A stretch of DNA of 64,000 nucleotides, from contig NZ_JACCBZ010000009.1 of assembly GCF_013408825.1 (NCBI RefSeq), forward strand, positions 119,153 to 183,152, written 5' to 3'. The notes below the pieces were generated by a model. The model was given only the letters and a program-made list of their open reading frames with translations, ran no database searches and was not told the DNA's origin. Source of the stretch: Mucilaginibacter tundrae (lineage in GTDB: Bacteria > Bacteroidota > Bacteroidia > Sphingobacteriales > Sphingobacteriaceae). Below, one piece after another: positions 9,879 through 19,435 of the stretch. The position numbers and the translations under genes were made by a program. Position 1 is the stretch's first letter, and every line of letters begins with the position of its first letter.

Positions 9879-10127
9879 TCAATTAGAACTTATTGAACTG
9901 CAGCGATTTAGTTTCTGTTTTTTACTAAGTATAATAGCACCTGCTATTGCAGCGGCAGCAACCAGCAGCCATACCCAGGTATCTAAGGGGCAGGTAGTAC
10001 TGCTGCCCGTGGGGTCCTGCCCCTGGCAGGACTCATCCTGTGCCTGCAGCATCCCCGGCAATAAGATCAGCCCCGTGGTTAACAGGAACAGTACGGTGCT
10101 ATTGAATATTTTACTCCTCGTGCACAT
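9879..10127 (-). CDS. small secreted protein with P-L-D membrane sorting tail (copy 1)
   Basis: An 82-residue protein: signal peptide (about 1-30, LLTTGLILLPGMLQAQ), a short Cys-containing spacer, then CPLDTWVWLLVAAAAIAGA, one membrane helix, and SKKQK. A Pro-Leu-Asp start to a C-terminal helix with a basic end resembles the PID-CTERM type of Bacteroidota sorting tail. It starts 11 bp after the stop of the 969-residue secreted protein and is surely co-transcribed. Except for the last residues it is nearly identical to the copy at 13,243. Confidence 0.7.
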   Translation of the reverse strand: MCTRSKIFNSTVLFLLTTGLILLPGMLQAQDESCQGQDPTGSSTTCPLDTWVWLLVAAAAIAGAIILSKKQKLNRCSSISSN

Positions 10128-11770
10128 CTATAATCCGCTTATTTGACTTTTATAAACTTTGATTTTGCCAATACATCACCACTCGTATCCTTCAACGCGA
10201 TGATGTATACCCCCTCCTTGTAACCGCTGATATCTTCTGTCCACGTATACGTATTCAATACCCGGTGATCCATCAGCACGCCCGAGGTATTATAGATATC
10301 CGCTGTATAGTTCGCCGTCGTGGCAGCGGTTGAATTTATCAGTATATTGATCATATCCTTTGACGGGTTGGGGTAAACACTAAAATAACCGTTCGAAGTT
10401 ACATTATTATACCCGATCGTGATCAGGGACGAATATGTAACATTTCCATTGATGTCATTTTGGGCCAGCCGGTAGATATTATTACCGATCACCGGGTTGG
10501 TGTCCACAAAAGTATAATCGCTGTTGTTGTTACTGCTTTGTACGGTATAAAGCGGGCTAAAGGTGCTATTCGCGCCTTTTTTTTCTAATATAAAGCCTGT
10601 ATAGTTCCCCGTGCCACTAGCTACCCAGTTCAGCTGCACCCCGCTGCTTACTTTCTGGCCCGTAAAGGTCAGTAACCGGTACGGCGGCAATGCCTCCCGT
10701 TCAACTACCAGGTCAAAACGGTTAGCCCCATACGTAGTGGTATCTCCGGTATTGATCGTGAATGTGTAAGCATTCGTGCTGCGAAGGTTCACCGAATCAT
10801 TCAGCTTATGGTCACGCAGGTAAACATTATACAGCCCGTCTATATTATTGATGTCTGCAAGGCTTATCGTATAAGTACCGCTCGTTGTGGCCGAGGCATA
10901 TAGCTTTATCGTTTTGCCCTGGCTGTAACTGCCCAGCCCGTTGATACAAAGGCGTGCCCCGTCGCTTGAATAGCTCGACAGGTAAACCTTTGGCGCAGTC
11001 CCGTCAAGGTCTATCGCGTCTTCTAAAGGGCTGTATTTATCATTCCAGCCGGGGTTAAAGTAAATACCCGTCTGCGTATAGGTCGCTGTATCTTCCATGA
11101 TCTGCAGGTGCAGCCCTGATAGTCCTGAAGGTAAGGATTCCGACGCGGATATATTGCTATTGGCTTTTTGGTTCAGGATAAGCACCGGCGAGGTACCCGT
11201 GCCTATAGTAACGTTCACTTTGTCTTTTTCATAAAACGTAAGCGCCGATGAAGTACTGATCGCCTGTACAAAAAAGCCCTGGCCGCTGGCGATATAGGCC
11301 TCTGAACCGGTTGTTGATGAGGTATGGTTACCGCTATAGGCCACAAAGGTGTTGTTAGGCTCCTTCAGCTCCCAAAACATCGGGCCGATGGCTGATCCGC
11401 CTGTTTTGTTATCAAAATACAAACTGTCCAAATCTATCGTACTTGGATAGGGGTTACCCACCTGGTTTAAGCCAGGCCCTTTGGCCGGTGTATTATTTGT
11501 AGCAGGATTATAGGACAAGGTAGGGCTGTTTGTATTGTAAATATAAACAGGTATAGTCCCCTGGTTAATATAACCCGTTGCCGATGTTGTAGCTGCAAGT
11601 GGCGCAGTAGCTGTTAAATTTAATGCTGTATTTGGCCCGACAAAATATGCCTGTACCGAAGTCCCTACAGGAACCTGCGCTGTTTTTTTAGTCGCGCCTG
11701 TAGTCGTACCGTAAGTGGTTACCGTGTAGCCCGGGCTTCCGGCCATCGAATATATACCAACATTTTTACC
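9910..11770. repeat. 1,861-bp near-identical duplication, copy 1
   Basis: Aligned without gaps to 13,259-15,119 at a constant offset of 3,349 bp. Both ends are abrupt. By eye the only differences I saw are two substitutions near 10,003-10,006, which change the small protein (Ser to Asn). Covers most of the small protein and the C-terminal half of the large secreted protein. Confidence 0.9.
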
Positions 11771-13048
11771 CGAAATAAAAGTAGTAAAGCTTTGTGCGCG
11801 CGATTCATCATATAGATACATCAGTGGATTAGTTGTAGCAGTAGCATATGAAAACCCTGCACCAGGGCCCGCTGTAAGCATGCCATTATTTAAGGAATGA
11901 ATGTCAATAAAACCTTCTGTAGAAGTCTGATTTGTGGTTGTAGGGTCTACGTTTATATTTACAGGCAAGGTAATTAACCTATAACCTCTGTATCCTGTCC
12001 CTCCAGGAAGGTAACGTTGCACAACATAAGTTCCTTTTAAGTAAGTTGATCCTCCAGAGGTAATGTTACCTATAGTTGCCGACCCACTGGCATCGGATTG
12101 TAACGTAAATGTGCCCGTATTGGTTACCTGATTATCATAGTAAGTTAAATTCAGTGCAGATGTTGGCCCTAAATAAAAGGTGCCTGCATTTGTTAAAATT
12201 GCCGATTGATAGGAAAGATTTATTGTACAAGAAGAATTAGTTATACCCGCATGAAAAACTCCACCACTGTTATTATTAATTTGCCCTTGATAACCGGGTG
12301 TAATAGACGACCCGGCAGACATTGTAATTGTTCCGGTATTATTAAGTATGGATTGTGCAGTGGTACCAAAATTCCAGGTGGTTTTTGTTGCGTTAATTGT
12401 GCCTGTATTGGTGTAAAGCTCCTGGTAATATCCTGTAATTATGCAACCCGTTATTGAGCCATTAAAATTTAGTGTTCCGCTATTATTTATTGTTGGCGAG
12501 GTAATGCCGGGTGAGTTTCCATTCATCTTAACATTACAACCATCGGCAAAATTAACCGTAATGCCCGACGCTACTGTAAAAGCTGATTCATACTCAAAAT
12601 TAAGGTTAGTTCCAATGGTTACAACCCCCAGATTGCTGCCAGTTCCGGCAAAGGTTAAACTAGTTGCTGATGAGCCGCCTATAGTTAATTGGGTGGCAAT
12701 GGGTAGCGTGTGATTTCCGCTAAAAGTTATAGTTACTGTATTACCTGCACCTATTTGTAACTGATCAATTGAAGATGAAAGTAATGCAGCGCCAAATGTG
12801 ATATTGACATTATTGGTATTAATAACAGCTATATCATTTGTAACGGATGAATTGCTACCCGGATAACCAGCCGACCCGGATGAATTCCAATTGGCAGCAT
12901 TATTCCAGGCACCTGTTGCGCTACCTTTCCAGGTATATGTAGTAGCTGCTCCAGCAATATTACATTGCAATATATATAATAAAACAAGTAAAAATAACAA
13001 TCGTGTTTTCAAAGCAACCGGGTTGATAACGTCTTCTTCAAAAAGCAT
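10139..13048 (-). CDS. large secreted protein with T9SS type A sorting domain (969 aa)
   Basis: Signal peptide at about residues 14-34, then a Thr/Ser/Asn/Gly-rich repetitive part beginning YTWKGSATGAWNNAANW, the pattern of beta-helix or autotransporter-like passenger domains. The last 80 residues (from GYFSVYPNPSKDMINI) are a type A C-terminal domain recognised by the type IX secretion system, with the final KFIKVK. The product is expected at the cell surface or released; function unknown, perhaps adhesive. Residues from GKNVGIYSMAGSPG to the end are identical to the 1,783-residue paralogue. It is followed by a small P-L-D tail protein. Confidence 0.88.
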   Translation of the reverse strand: MLFEEDVINPVALKTRLLFLLVLLYILQCNIAGAATTYTWKGSATGAWNNAANWNSSGSAGYPGSNSSVTNDIAVINTNNVNITFGAALLSSSIDQLQIGAGNTVTITFSGNHTLPIATQLTIGGSSATSLTFAGTGSNLGVVTIGTNLNFEYESAFTVASGITVNFADGCNVKMNGNSPGITSPTINNSGTLNFNGSITGCIITGYYQELYTNTGTINATKTTWNFGTTAQSILNNTGTITMSAGSSITPGYQGQINNNSGGVFHAGITNSSCTINLSYQSAILTNAGTFYLGPTSALNLTYYDNQVTNTGTFTLQSDASGSATIGNITSGGSTYLKGTYVVQRYLPGGTGYRGYRLITLPVNINVDPTTTNQTSTEGFIDIHSLNNGMLTAGPGAGFSYATATTNPLMYLYDESRAQSFTTFISGKNVGIYSMAGSPGYTVTTYGTTTGATKKTAQVPVGTSVQAYFVGPNTALNLTATAPLAATTSATGYINQGTIPVYIYNTNSPTLSYNPATNNTPAKGPGLNQVGNPYPSTIDLDSLYFDNKTGGSAIGPMFWELKEPNNTFVAYSGNHTSSTTGSEAYIASGQGFFVQAISTSSALTFYEKDKVNVTIGTGTSPVLILNQKANSNISASESLPSGLSGLHLQIMEDTATYTQTGIYFNPGWNDKYSPLEDAIDLDGTAPKVYLSSYSSDGARLCINGLGSYSQGKTIKLYASATTSGTYTISLADINNIDGLYNVYLRDHKLNDSVNLRSTNAYTFTINTGDTTTYGANRFDLVVEREALPPYRLLTFTGQKVSSGVQLNWVASGTGNYTGFILEKKGANSTFSPLYTVQSSNNNSDYTFVDTNPVIGNNIYRLAQNDINGNVTYSSLITIGYNNVTSNGYFSVYPNPSKDMINILINSTAATTANYTADIYNTSGVLMDHRVLNTYTWTEDISGYKEGVYIIALKDTSGDVLAKSKFIKVK

Positions 13049-13242
13049 GCTGAAAACCAGCTTTTATTTATCTGGAAGAGATTAATTCTGTAAAAGTGCC
13101 TTAATTACGAAATTGGATAATACTTGGTTGGATTATAATAAAAAAATACACCAGAATTAATTTATGGATATAGAAATTGCTTCCCAGTTAGTGTAATAAT
13201 TTTCCCAATAATAGAATCTTATTATACTTAAATATGAAACTT

Positions 13243-13476
13243 TTAAACTTCCTTTTGCAGTTTCTGTTTTTTACTAAGTATAATAGCACCTGCTATTGCA
13301 GCGGCAGCAACCAGCAGCCATACCCAGGTATCTAAGGGGCAGGTAGTACTGTTACCCGTGGGGTCCTGCCCCTGGCAGGACTCATCCTGTGCCTGCAGCA
13401 TCCCCGGCAATAAGATCAGCCCCGTGGTTAACAGGAACAGTACGGTGCTATTGAATATTTTACTCCTCGTGCACAT
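13243..13476 (-). CDS. small secreted protein with P-L-D membrane sorting tail (copy 2)
   Basis: A 77-residue twin of the protein at 9,879-10,127. It has the same signal peptide, the same CPLDTWVWLLVAAAAIAGA helix, a Ser-to-Asn change in the spacer, and a different last few residues (KLQKEV). It begins 11 bp after the stop of the 1,783-residue secreted protein. The repeated pairing of a T9SS giant with this tail protein suggests a functional couple, such as anchoring or export (inference). Confidence 0.7.
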   Translation of the reverse strand: MCTRSKIFNSTVLFLLTTGLILLPGMLQAQDESCQGQDPTGNSTTCPLDTWVWLLVAAAAIAGAIILSKKQKLQKEV

Positions 13477-15119
13477 CTATAATCCGCTTATTTGACTTTT
13501 ATAAACTTTGATTTTGCCAATACATCACCACTCGTATCCTTCAACGCGATGATGTATACCCCCTCCTTGTAACCGCTGATATCTTCTGTCCACGTATACG
13601 TATTCAATACCCGGTGATCCATCAGCACGCCCGAGGTATTATAGATATCCGCTGTATAGTTCGCCGTCGTGGCAGCGGTTGAATTTATCAGTATATTGAT
13701 CATATCCTTTGACGGGTTGGGGTAAACACTAAAATAACCGTTCGAAGTTACATTATTATACCCGATCGTGATCAGGGACGAATATGTAACATTTCCATTG
13801 ATGTCATTTTGGGCCAGCCGGTAGATATTATTACCGATCACCGGGTTGGTGTCCACAAAAGTATAATCGCTGTTGTTGTTACTGCTTTGTACGGTATAAA
13901 GCGGGCTAAAGGTGCTATTCGCGCCTTTTTTTTCTAATATAAAGCCTGTATAGTTCCCCGTGCCACTAGCTACCCAGTTCAGCTGCACCCCGCTGCTTAC
14001 TTTCTGGCCCGTAAAGGTCAGTAACCGGTACGGCGGCAATGCCTCCCGTTCAACTACCAGGTCAAAACGGTTAGCCCCATACGTAGTGGTATCTCCGGTA
14101 TTGATCGTGAATGTGTAAGCATTCGTGCTGCGAAGGTTCACCGAATCATTCAGCTTATGGTCACGCAGGTAAACATTATACAGCCCGTCTATATTATTGA
14201 TGTCTGCAAGGCTTATCGTATAAGTACCGCTCGTTGTGGCCGAGGCATATAGCTTTATCGTTTTGCCCTGGCTGTAACTGCCCAGCCCGTTGATACAAAG
14301 GCGTGCCCCGTCGCTTGAATAGCTCGACAGGTAAACCTTTGGCGCAGTCCCGTCAAGGTCTATCGCGTCTTCTAAAGGGCTGTATTTATCATTCCAGCCG
14401 GGGTTAAAGTAAATACCCGTCTGCGTATAGGTCGCTGTATCTTCCATGATCTGCAGGTGCAGCCCTGATAGTCCTGAAGGTAAGGATTCCGACGCGGATA
14501 TATTGCTATTGGCTTTTTGGTTCAGGATAAGCACCGGCGAGGTACCCGTGCCTATAGTAACGTTCACTTTGTCTTTTTCATAAAACGTAAGCGCCGATGA
14601 AGTACTGATCGCCTGTACAAAAAAGCCCTGGCCGCTGGCGATATAGGCCTCTGAACCGGTTGTTGATGAGGTATGGTTACCGCTATAGGCCACAAAGGTG
14701 TTGTTAGGCTCCTTCAGCTCCCAAAACATCGGGCCGATGGCTGATCCGCCTGTTTTGTTATCAAAATACAAACTGTCCAAATCTATCGTACTTGGATAGG
14801 GGTTACCCACCTGGTTTAAGCCAGGCCCTTTGGCCGGTGTATTATTTGTAGCAGGATTATAGGACAAGGTAGGGCTGTTTGTATTGTAAATATAAACAGG
14901 TATAGTCCCCTGGTTAATATAACCCGTTGCCGATGTTGTAGCTGCAAGTGGCGCAGTAGCTGTTAAATTTAATGCTGTATTTGGCCCGACAAAATATGCC
15001 TGTACCGAAGTCCCTACAGGAACCTGCGCTGTTTTTTTAGTCGCGCCTGTAGTCGTACCGTAAGTGGTTACCGTGTAGCCCGGGCTTCCGGCCATCGAAT
15101 ATATACCAACATTTTTACC
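13259..15119. repeat. 1,861-bp near-identical duplication, copy 2
   Basis: Partner of 9,910-11,770. Beyond 15,119 the two genes stay homologous in protein but diverge clearly in DNA, which points to gene conversion or a recent partial duplication rather than simple duplication of the whole gene. Confidence 0.9.
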
Positions 15120-18100
15120 TGCTATGTATGCTGTAAAATTTTGCGCGCGCGATTCATCATATAGATACATCAGCGGATTAGTTGTAGCAGTAGTATATGA
15201 AAACCCTGTACCAGGGCCCGCTGTAAGCATGCCGCCGTTTAGAGAATGCAAATCGATAAATGCTTCCGTACTGATTTGGCTTGTACTGTTGTTTATGTTA
15301 ACCGGTAAAGTAAGCAAACGATAAGACCTGTAACCTGTGCCACCCGGAATATATCGCTGCGCTGTTACATTACCTGTAATCTTATATAAGCTCGGGATGG
15401 TATTCACATTTGCTGTACCCGACGCTGTTGAAACTAGTGTTAATGCGCCACTGCCGGCATTATCAACCAAAATATTTCCCTGGGTTATTGTAAGTGAATT
15501 ATAAAGCGATACATTCCCGCCTGTAATATCTAATGTGCCCCCTGCCGAGTTATTTAAAGTAAGATTAGCTACGTTTGACGTAGTGGTAGTTCCATTGCCA
15601 TAAAAATATTGTGTTGCCAAGGAACCGTTAAAGTTTATGGTTCCAGTACTGGTGCCATACAAAATCTGGGAAGCTCCTGACGCATTATTATAAATATGGC
15701 ATCCAACGTTTAATGTGAATCCGTTCAGGTTGATTGTTGCACCTGCTCCTAGCGTTAAGCCATAAACGCTTTCATTTGCGGTTAAAACGGGATAGTTGGT
15801 CAACCCGCCAGGAATGATCAAACTACAAGTACCATCAAAAGGTGGGATTTGATTAGGATTCCCTGATGCTGAACACGTCCAGTTTGATAATGTTGCCAGG
15901 CCTGTTCCGCCAGTTCCTGTCCAGGTGTAAACTATAGCCCCTCCCGGTATCCCTAATGCTCCGGCATTGGTTACGTTAGTGGTAATAGTAGTACCGCAAG
16001 TTGTATAAGTAATTGGACTAGATTGGTTGTAATACTCTTCTTTGATCCAATCAGCAGACTTTGCCACATTAGATACACGGCATTCGTCAATAATACCATC
16101 AAACCAATAATTGGCTGCGTAATCTGACCCCATAATTAATGCCCCGCCGTTGGTTCCGGCGGCGTTAGCTGCAGTTGATGACCTATCTAATTTACCATTT
16201 AAATAAGAATAAAGTGTGCCTGTAGAATTATCGTATACCCCTTGTACATAGTACCATGTATTAGCACTTAGAATTGTTCCCCCGGTTGCTGCCCTGTCTA
16301 TAGATAGAGTCCCATCGTTTTCACGACTTTCAACCTCATCATACATAGTAGTTGCCGTATTACCGTATAAGCTTAATTTATAACCACCTGTACTTAAGCT
16401 TGTTTCATTGGTAACTACTTTTTGATCGGTATGGCCAGTAAAAGTTGACGAGTTTACCCATGCTGACAATGTAAATGAACTGGTGATATTATTATTGACC
16501 GATGAGGTGACAATTTGAGTAGATGAGCCATTAAAGGTGTAAGCTTTCCCAATTTGGCCTGTTGCTACTGCTGTATTAATTTGTGAAGCATTGTTAGCAG
16601 CAATAGTTGCATCTAATACAGTTGCTGAAGTTGAGCCCTCATCAAAGTGAAAGACATCAACATAATCGGTTGGCCAGGTACTTGCCGTAAATACTGATGT
16701 ATGATTCGGTGTTTTTGATCCAAAATAAAATGTAAGGGCTACGTTTGATGATGCTGATACCGATGGTATCTGCACCCATGCTGTTAATGTGCCGGTAGTT
16801 GGATCGTAATTTTGCACCTGGTAAAACAACTCTGTATTACTACCATTAAGGGTAAAGGCAAAATCATACCCGGTTGAGTTGCCGCCCGTAGGAAATTGTA
16901 TATTATTGGCGCAATTTTGCACGAAACCTGTTCCTGCTTTTAATGCATCTTCCTTTATATATACCAATGCCGGGAAGGTGGTTAAGGTTGTGGTTATACC
17001 ACTTGTTGTGGTATTTAAGGTAGCTGGCTGGCTAAAAGCATAGTTACCTGAAAGAACATTCAAACTCACATTAAGTGCTGCAGAATAAGTTGAGGTACAA
17101 CCTGTCGCGATATTGGTAACCGTTAAAGTAACAGTTTTTGCGCCTACAGTTGGCCAATTAATCTGAAAGCTATTGCCCGTCATTGCTACCTCGCTCCCGT
17201 CGCCTATTATATAACTATAGGTGTATAAACTTGAATTAACAGCAGTTCCAAGTGTAAGTGTTGTTGTTGTATTGACCACCGCATTAGTTGGCACCGTAAA
17301 AGACGCATCAGGTAAAGGTTCTGCCGCTCCATAAATTGTTTGTTGAGAAGTACATCCGTCGGTACCTGTTACTACTACGGTATAATTACCGGTATTCGCG
17401 GCCGTAACGTTTGAGATAGTAGGATTTTGTGATGTTGATGTAAAACCGTTAGGCCCAGTCCAGGAATAAGATGATCCTGTATTGGTGTTAGCACTAAAGG
17501 ATAATGTGCCGCCAACACACACAGGACTAACCTCTGCACCCTGTAGACTATATACTTCGTTAGCAGTTAACTCTCTACCGTAAATATCTATATCGTCAAT
17601 TTGTCCGGTAAAATAATTTGATACACTACCGGGCCAACCGCTTAAGTTCTGTTCACCAAATCGCCACCAGCCGGTGTTGGGTTGCGGGGTGGTATAGGCT
17701 ATATTACTGGCAACTAATGTACCATCAACATAAAGTTTCATACCATCGGAAGCTATTGATGCCGTAACCATGTGCCAGTTACCATCATTATAAGCTGTAG
17801 TTGATTGTATAGTCTGAAAACCGGCATTATAAGTACCAAATATGATCTGACCTGATGAATTTAAATAAAGACTACGGTCATAAGTGCCGCCAGCGCCTGT
17901 TTGCGAACTATTAAAACCCGCTAATGCACCGCCTGCCGTGGTTGTATTAAACCACATATTAATTGTAAATACAGTTGGGGCAGTTATACTGGCAGCCGTT
18001 GATATAAATCCTGTTGAACCGTTAAGGGAATAGGCACTACTTGTTACTCCAAACCTATCGGTAGTTAGCGTTGCCCCCGGTTGTGCTGTACCTGTATTAC

Positions 18101-18839
18101 CATTACCACTTACATCATTAGCATTACCGGTAAAGGTGTATTGATAGGTTAAGCCGTACCCGGTGGTTTGTGTGGTAAAGGGGTAATCTTTAATATTAGC
18201 GGTTATTGCTGTAAGCCCGCTTTCTTCACCATCAACTGTATAGGAAACATAATAGGTTGTTGCACTGTATAAACTCACTGTATAATTTGAAGGATTGGTT
18301 CCCCCACCTGTTCCGGTAGTGGTAGCTTCCGGGTTTCCTCCGGTGGTACTGCCAGCAGAATTTAAATACCAATTATAAGTACCTCCATTGGGTGTGCCAC
18401 CTGTGGCTTTAAATGTTGTGCTACCTCCACCGCAACCGCCAGGTAAGGTGGTTATCGTTACTGTTGGGGCAGCCGGAATAATTGTTATGGTAATAGTTGC
18501 GTATGTTGAAAATGTTGCTCCTCCCGTTGATGATCTTGCCGCATATGTATATGTACCCGGGGTGGTAATATTTTGTGTATTAGACGTATAAGTGGGGCCG
18601 CTATTATCTGTATTTATGGTTGTGTAGGTTGTACCGTTATAAGTATAAAATGTAATTCTGTTGGCGCCGCCGCCAAGGGTAGCCGATATAGTAAAATTTG
18701 TTCCGGCTACTATAGTAGTGTTGGTAGGAGCCGTTATATTTACGGTGAATGTTGCAGCTTTAGTTGTATTAAATCCCAATAGCGCAAAAGCCACAATTGC
18801 AACACAAAATATTTTAAAAGAAAGTAAGTGTTTTTTCAT
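13488..18839 (-). CDS. giant secreted LamG/DUF2341/Ig-like protein with T9SS tail (1,783 aa)
   Basis: Signal peptide (1-28), Thr-rich Ig-like start, a LamG/concanavalin-like domain at about residues 228-430 (ANDVSGNGNTGTA, then FTGQIDDIDIYGRELTANEV), an Ig-like repeat near 440-500 (VCVGGTLSFSA), a PKD-like part, a DUF2341-like segment near 596-720, a second LamG-like domain near 730-940 (FHFDEGS to RVSNVAKSADWI), and a paralogous C-terminal half ending in a type A T9SS sorting domain (from about 1700). Expected at the cell surface, possibly a carbohydrate-binding adhesin. Co-transcribed with the small tail protein at 13,243. Confidence 0.9.
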   Translation of the reverse strand: MKKHLLSFKIFCVAIVAFALLGFNTTKAATFTVNITAPTNTTIVAGTNFTISATLGGGANRITFYTYNGTTYTTINTDNSGPTYTSNTQNITTPGTYTYAARSSTGGATFSTYATITITIIPAAPTVTITTLPGGCGGGSTTFKATGGTPNGGTYNWYLNSAGSTTGGNPEATTTGTGGGTNPSNYTVSLYSATTYYVSYTVDGEESGLTAITANIKDYPFTTQTTGYGLTYQYTFTGNANDVSGNGNTGTAQPGATLTTDRFGVTSSAYSLNGSTGFISTAASITAPTVFTINMWFNTTTAGGALAGFNSSQTGAGGTYDRSLYLNSSGQIIFGTYNAGFQTIQSTTAYNDGNWHMVTASIASDGMKLYVDGTLVASNIAYTTPQPNTGWWRFGEQNLSGWPGSVSNYFTGQIDDIDIYGRELTANEVYSLQGAEVSPVCVGGTLSFSANTNTGSSYSWTGPNGFTSTSQNPTISNVTAANTGNYTVVVTGTDGCTSQQTIYGAAEPLPDASFTVPTNAVVNTTTTLTLGTAVNSSLYTYSYIIGDGSEVAMTGNSFQINWPTVGAKTVTLTVTNIATGCTSTYSAALNVSLNVLSGNYAFSQPATLNTTTSGITTTLTTFPALVYIKEDALKAGTGFVQNCANNIQFPTGGNSTGYDFAFTLNGSNTELFYQVQNYDPTTGTLTAWVQIPSVSASSNVALTFYFGSKTPNHTSVFTASTWPTDYVDVFHFDEGSTSATVLDATIAANNASQINTAVATGQIGKAYTFNGSSTQIVTSSVNNNITSSFTLSAWVNSSTFTGHTDQKVVTNETSLSTGGYKLSLYGNTATTMYDEVESRENDGTLSIDRAATGGTILSANTWYYVQGVYDNSTGTLYSYLNGKLDRSSTAANAAGTNGGALIMGSDYAANYWFDGIIDECRVSNVAKSADWIKEEYYNQSSPITYTTCGTTITTNVTNAGALGIPGGAIVYTWTGTGGTGLATLSNWTCSASGNPNQIPPFDGTCSLIIPGGLTNYPVLTANESVYGLTLGAGATINLNGFTLNVGCHIYNNASGASQILYGTSTGTINFNGSLATQYFYGNGTTTTSNVANLTLNNSAGGTLDITGGNVSLYNSLTITQGNILVDNAGSGALTLVSTASGTANVNTIPSLYKITGNVTAQRYIPGGTGYRSYRLLTLPVNINNSTSQISTEAFIDLHSLNGGMLTAGPGTGFSYTTATTNPLMYLYDESRAQNFTAYIAGKNVGIYSMAGSPGYTVTTYGTTTGATKKTAQVPVGTSVQAYFVGPNTALNLTATAPLAATTSATGYINQGTIPVYIYNTNSPTLSYNPATNNTPAKGPGLNQVGNPYPSTIDLDSLYFDNKTGGSAIGPMFWELKEPNNTFVAYSGNHTSSTTGSEAYIASGQGFFVQAISTSSALTFYEKDKVNVTIGTGTSPVLILNQKANSNISASESLPSGLSGLHLQIMEDTATYTQTGIYFNPGWNDKYSPLEDAIDLDGTAPKVYLSSYSSDGARLCINGLGSYSQGKTIKLYASATTSGTYTISLADINNIDGLYNVYLRDHKLNDSVNLRSTNAYTFTINTGDTTTYGANRFDLVVEREALPPYRLLTFTGQKVSSGVQLNWVASGTGNYTGFILEKKGANSTFSPLYTVQSSNNNSDYTFVDTNPVIGNNIYRLAQNDINGNVTYSSLITIGYNNVTSNGYFSVYPNPSKDMINILINSTAATTANYTADIYNTSGVLMDHRVLNTYTWTEDISGYKEGVYIIALKDTSGDVLAKSKFIKVK

Positions 18840-19184
18840 ATACAGAATTTATGGAATGAAAAACCAACAAATATCAGCGGCATAAAACTTGTAACCAGGT
18901 TTAGTGGATGTTTTTAAAATATTATGCGACACTACGCTCAATCTTGATGATTTAATCAATGTTTAATCAGGAAACCTATAATAGCTTATCGTCGGGTATA
19001 TACGAATATTGCTTATTGAAAGTTGCTAAAAATGCAAAAAATGCAAAAAAAAAGGTATGAAAATTGAAAATATCGTAATAGTTTAAGTCAATATTAATCA
19101 AAGTGACAATATATTAACCAAAGGGCATTCATGGCCAATAATATTTCTTTTTACAACATCGATACTAAAATTTCAGAAATGTGA
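18840..19184. other. intergenic region upstream of the 1,783-residue gene
   Basis: This 345-bp AT-rich stretch must contain the promoter of the minus-strand giant gene and the 3' end of the YqaE-like gene transcript. A run with two copies of ATGCAAAAA lies near 19,031-19,050. I see no clear -33/-7 pair and no strong terminator. Confidence 0.45.
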
Positions 19185-19382
19185 TTAGTTATTGGATTTG
19201 ATGGCACGGATCATTTTCCGGTTCCTTCTGTCTGAATAAAAATCGTTGGTCACTAGGATGGCGTAGATCACGCCAGGTATCCAAAAACAAAGCGTCAGGA
19301 TAATGCTAAGTATAAATGAGCCTATGCGGCCTGTGGTTAAAACAGCGGCTGGCGGAAATATAAAGCAGAGGAAATATCGCAT
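19185..19382 (-). CDS. YqaE/Pmp3-family membrane protein
   Basis: A 65-residue proteolipid with two membrane segments. The family signature is clear: FIFPPAAVLTTGRIGSFILS then LCFWIPGVIYAILV. Pmp3/YqaE proteins are small inner-membrane proteins linked to salt and envelope stress in other organisms. It lies between two giant T9SS genes on the same strand, 53 bp after the stop of the 1,229-residue one, in the place where the other two giants have their small tail protein. Confidence 0.85.
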   Translation of the reverse strand: MRYFLCFIFPPAAVLTTGRIGSFILSIILTLCFWIPGVIYAILVTNDFYSDRRNRKMIRAIKSNN

Positions 19383-19435
19383 AAAAACAAATATACAATG
19401 TTCTGCATATTTCTAAAAGCCACTTAAACAACGCG

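Noticed and set aside
9829..10146. Plus-strand ORF of 105 aa over the small tail protein gene
   Set aside because: It is the antisense shadow of the P-L-D tail protein; its composition is unnatural and its other copy is not conserved as a gene.
12206..12713. Plus-strand ORFs opposite the giant T9SS genes (also at 18.4-18.9 kb and 21.3-22.0 kb)
   Set aside because: Antisense of repetitive Thr/Ser/Gly-rich coding sequence; long open frames arise from codon bias. No start signals.
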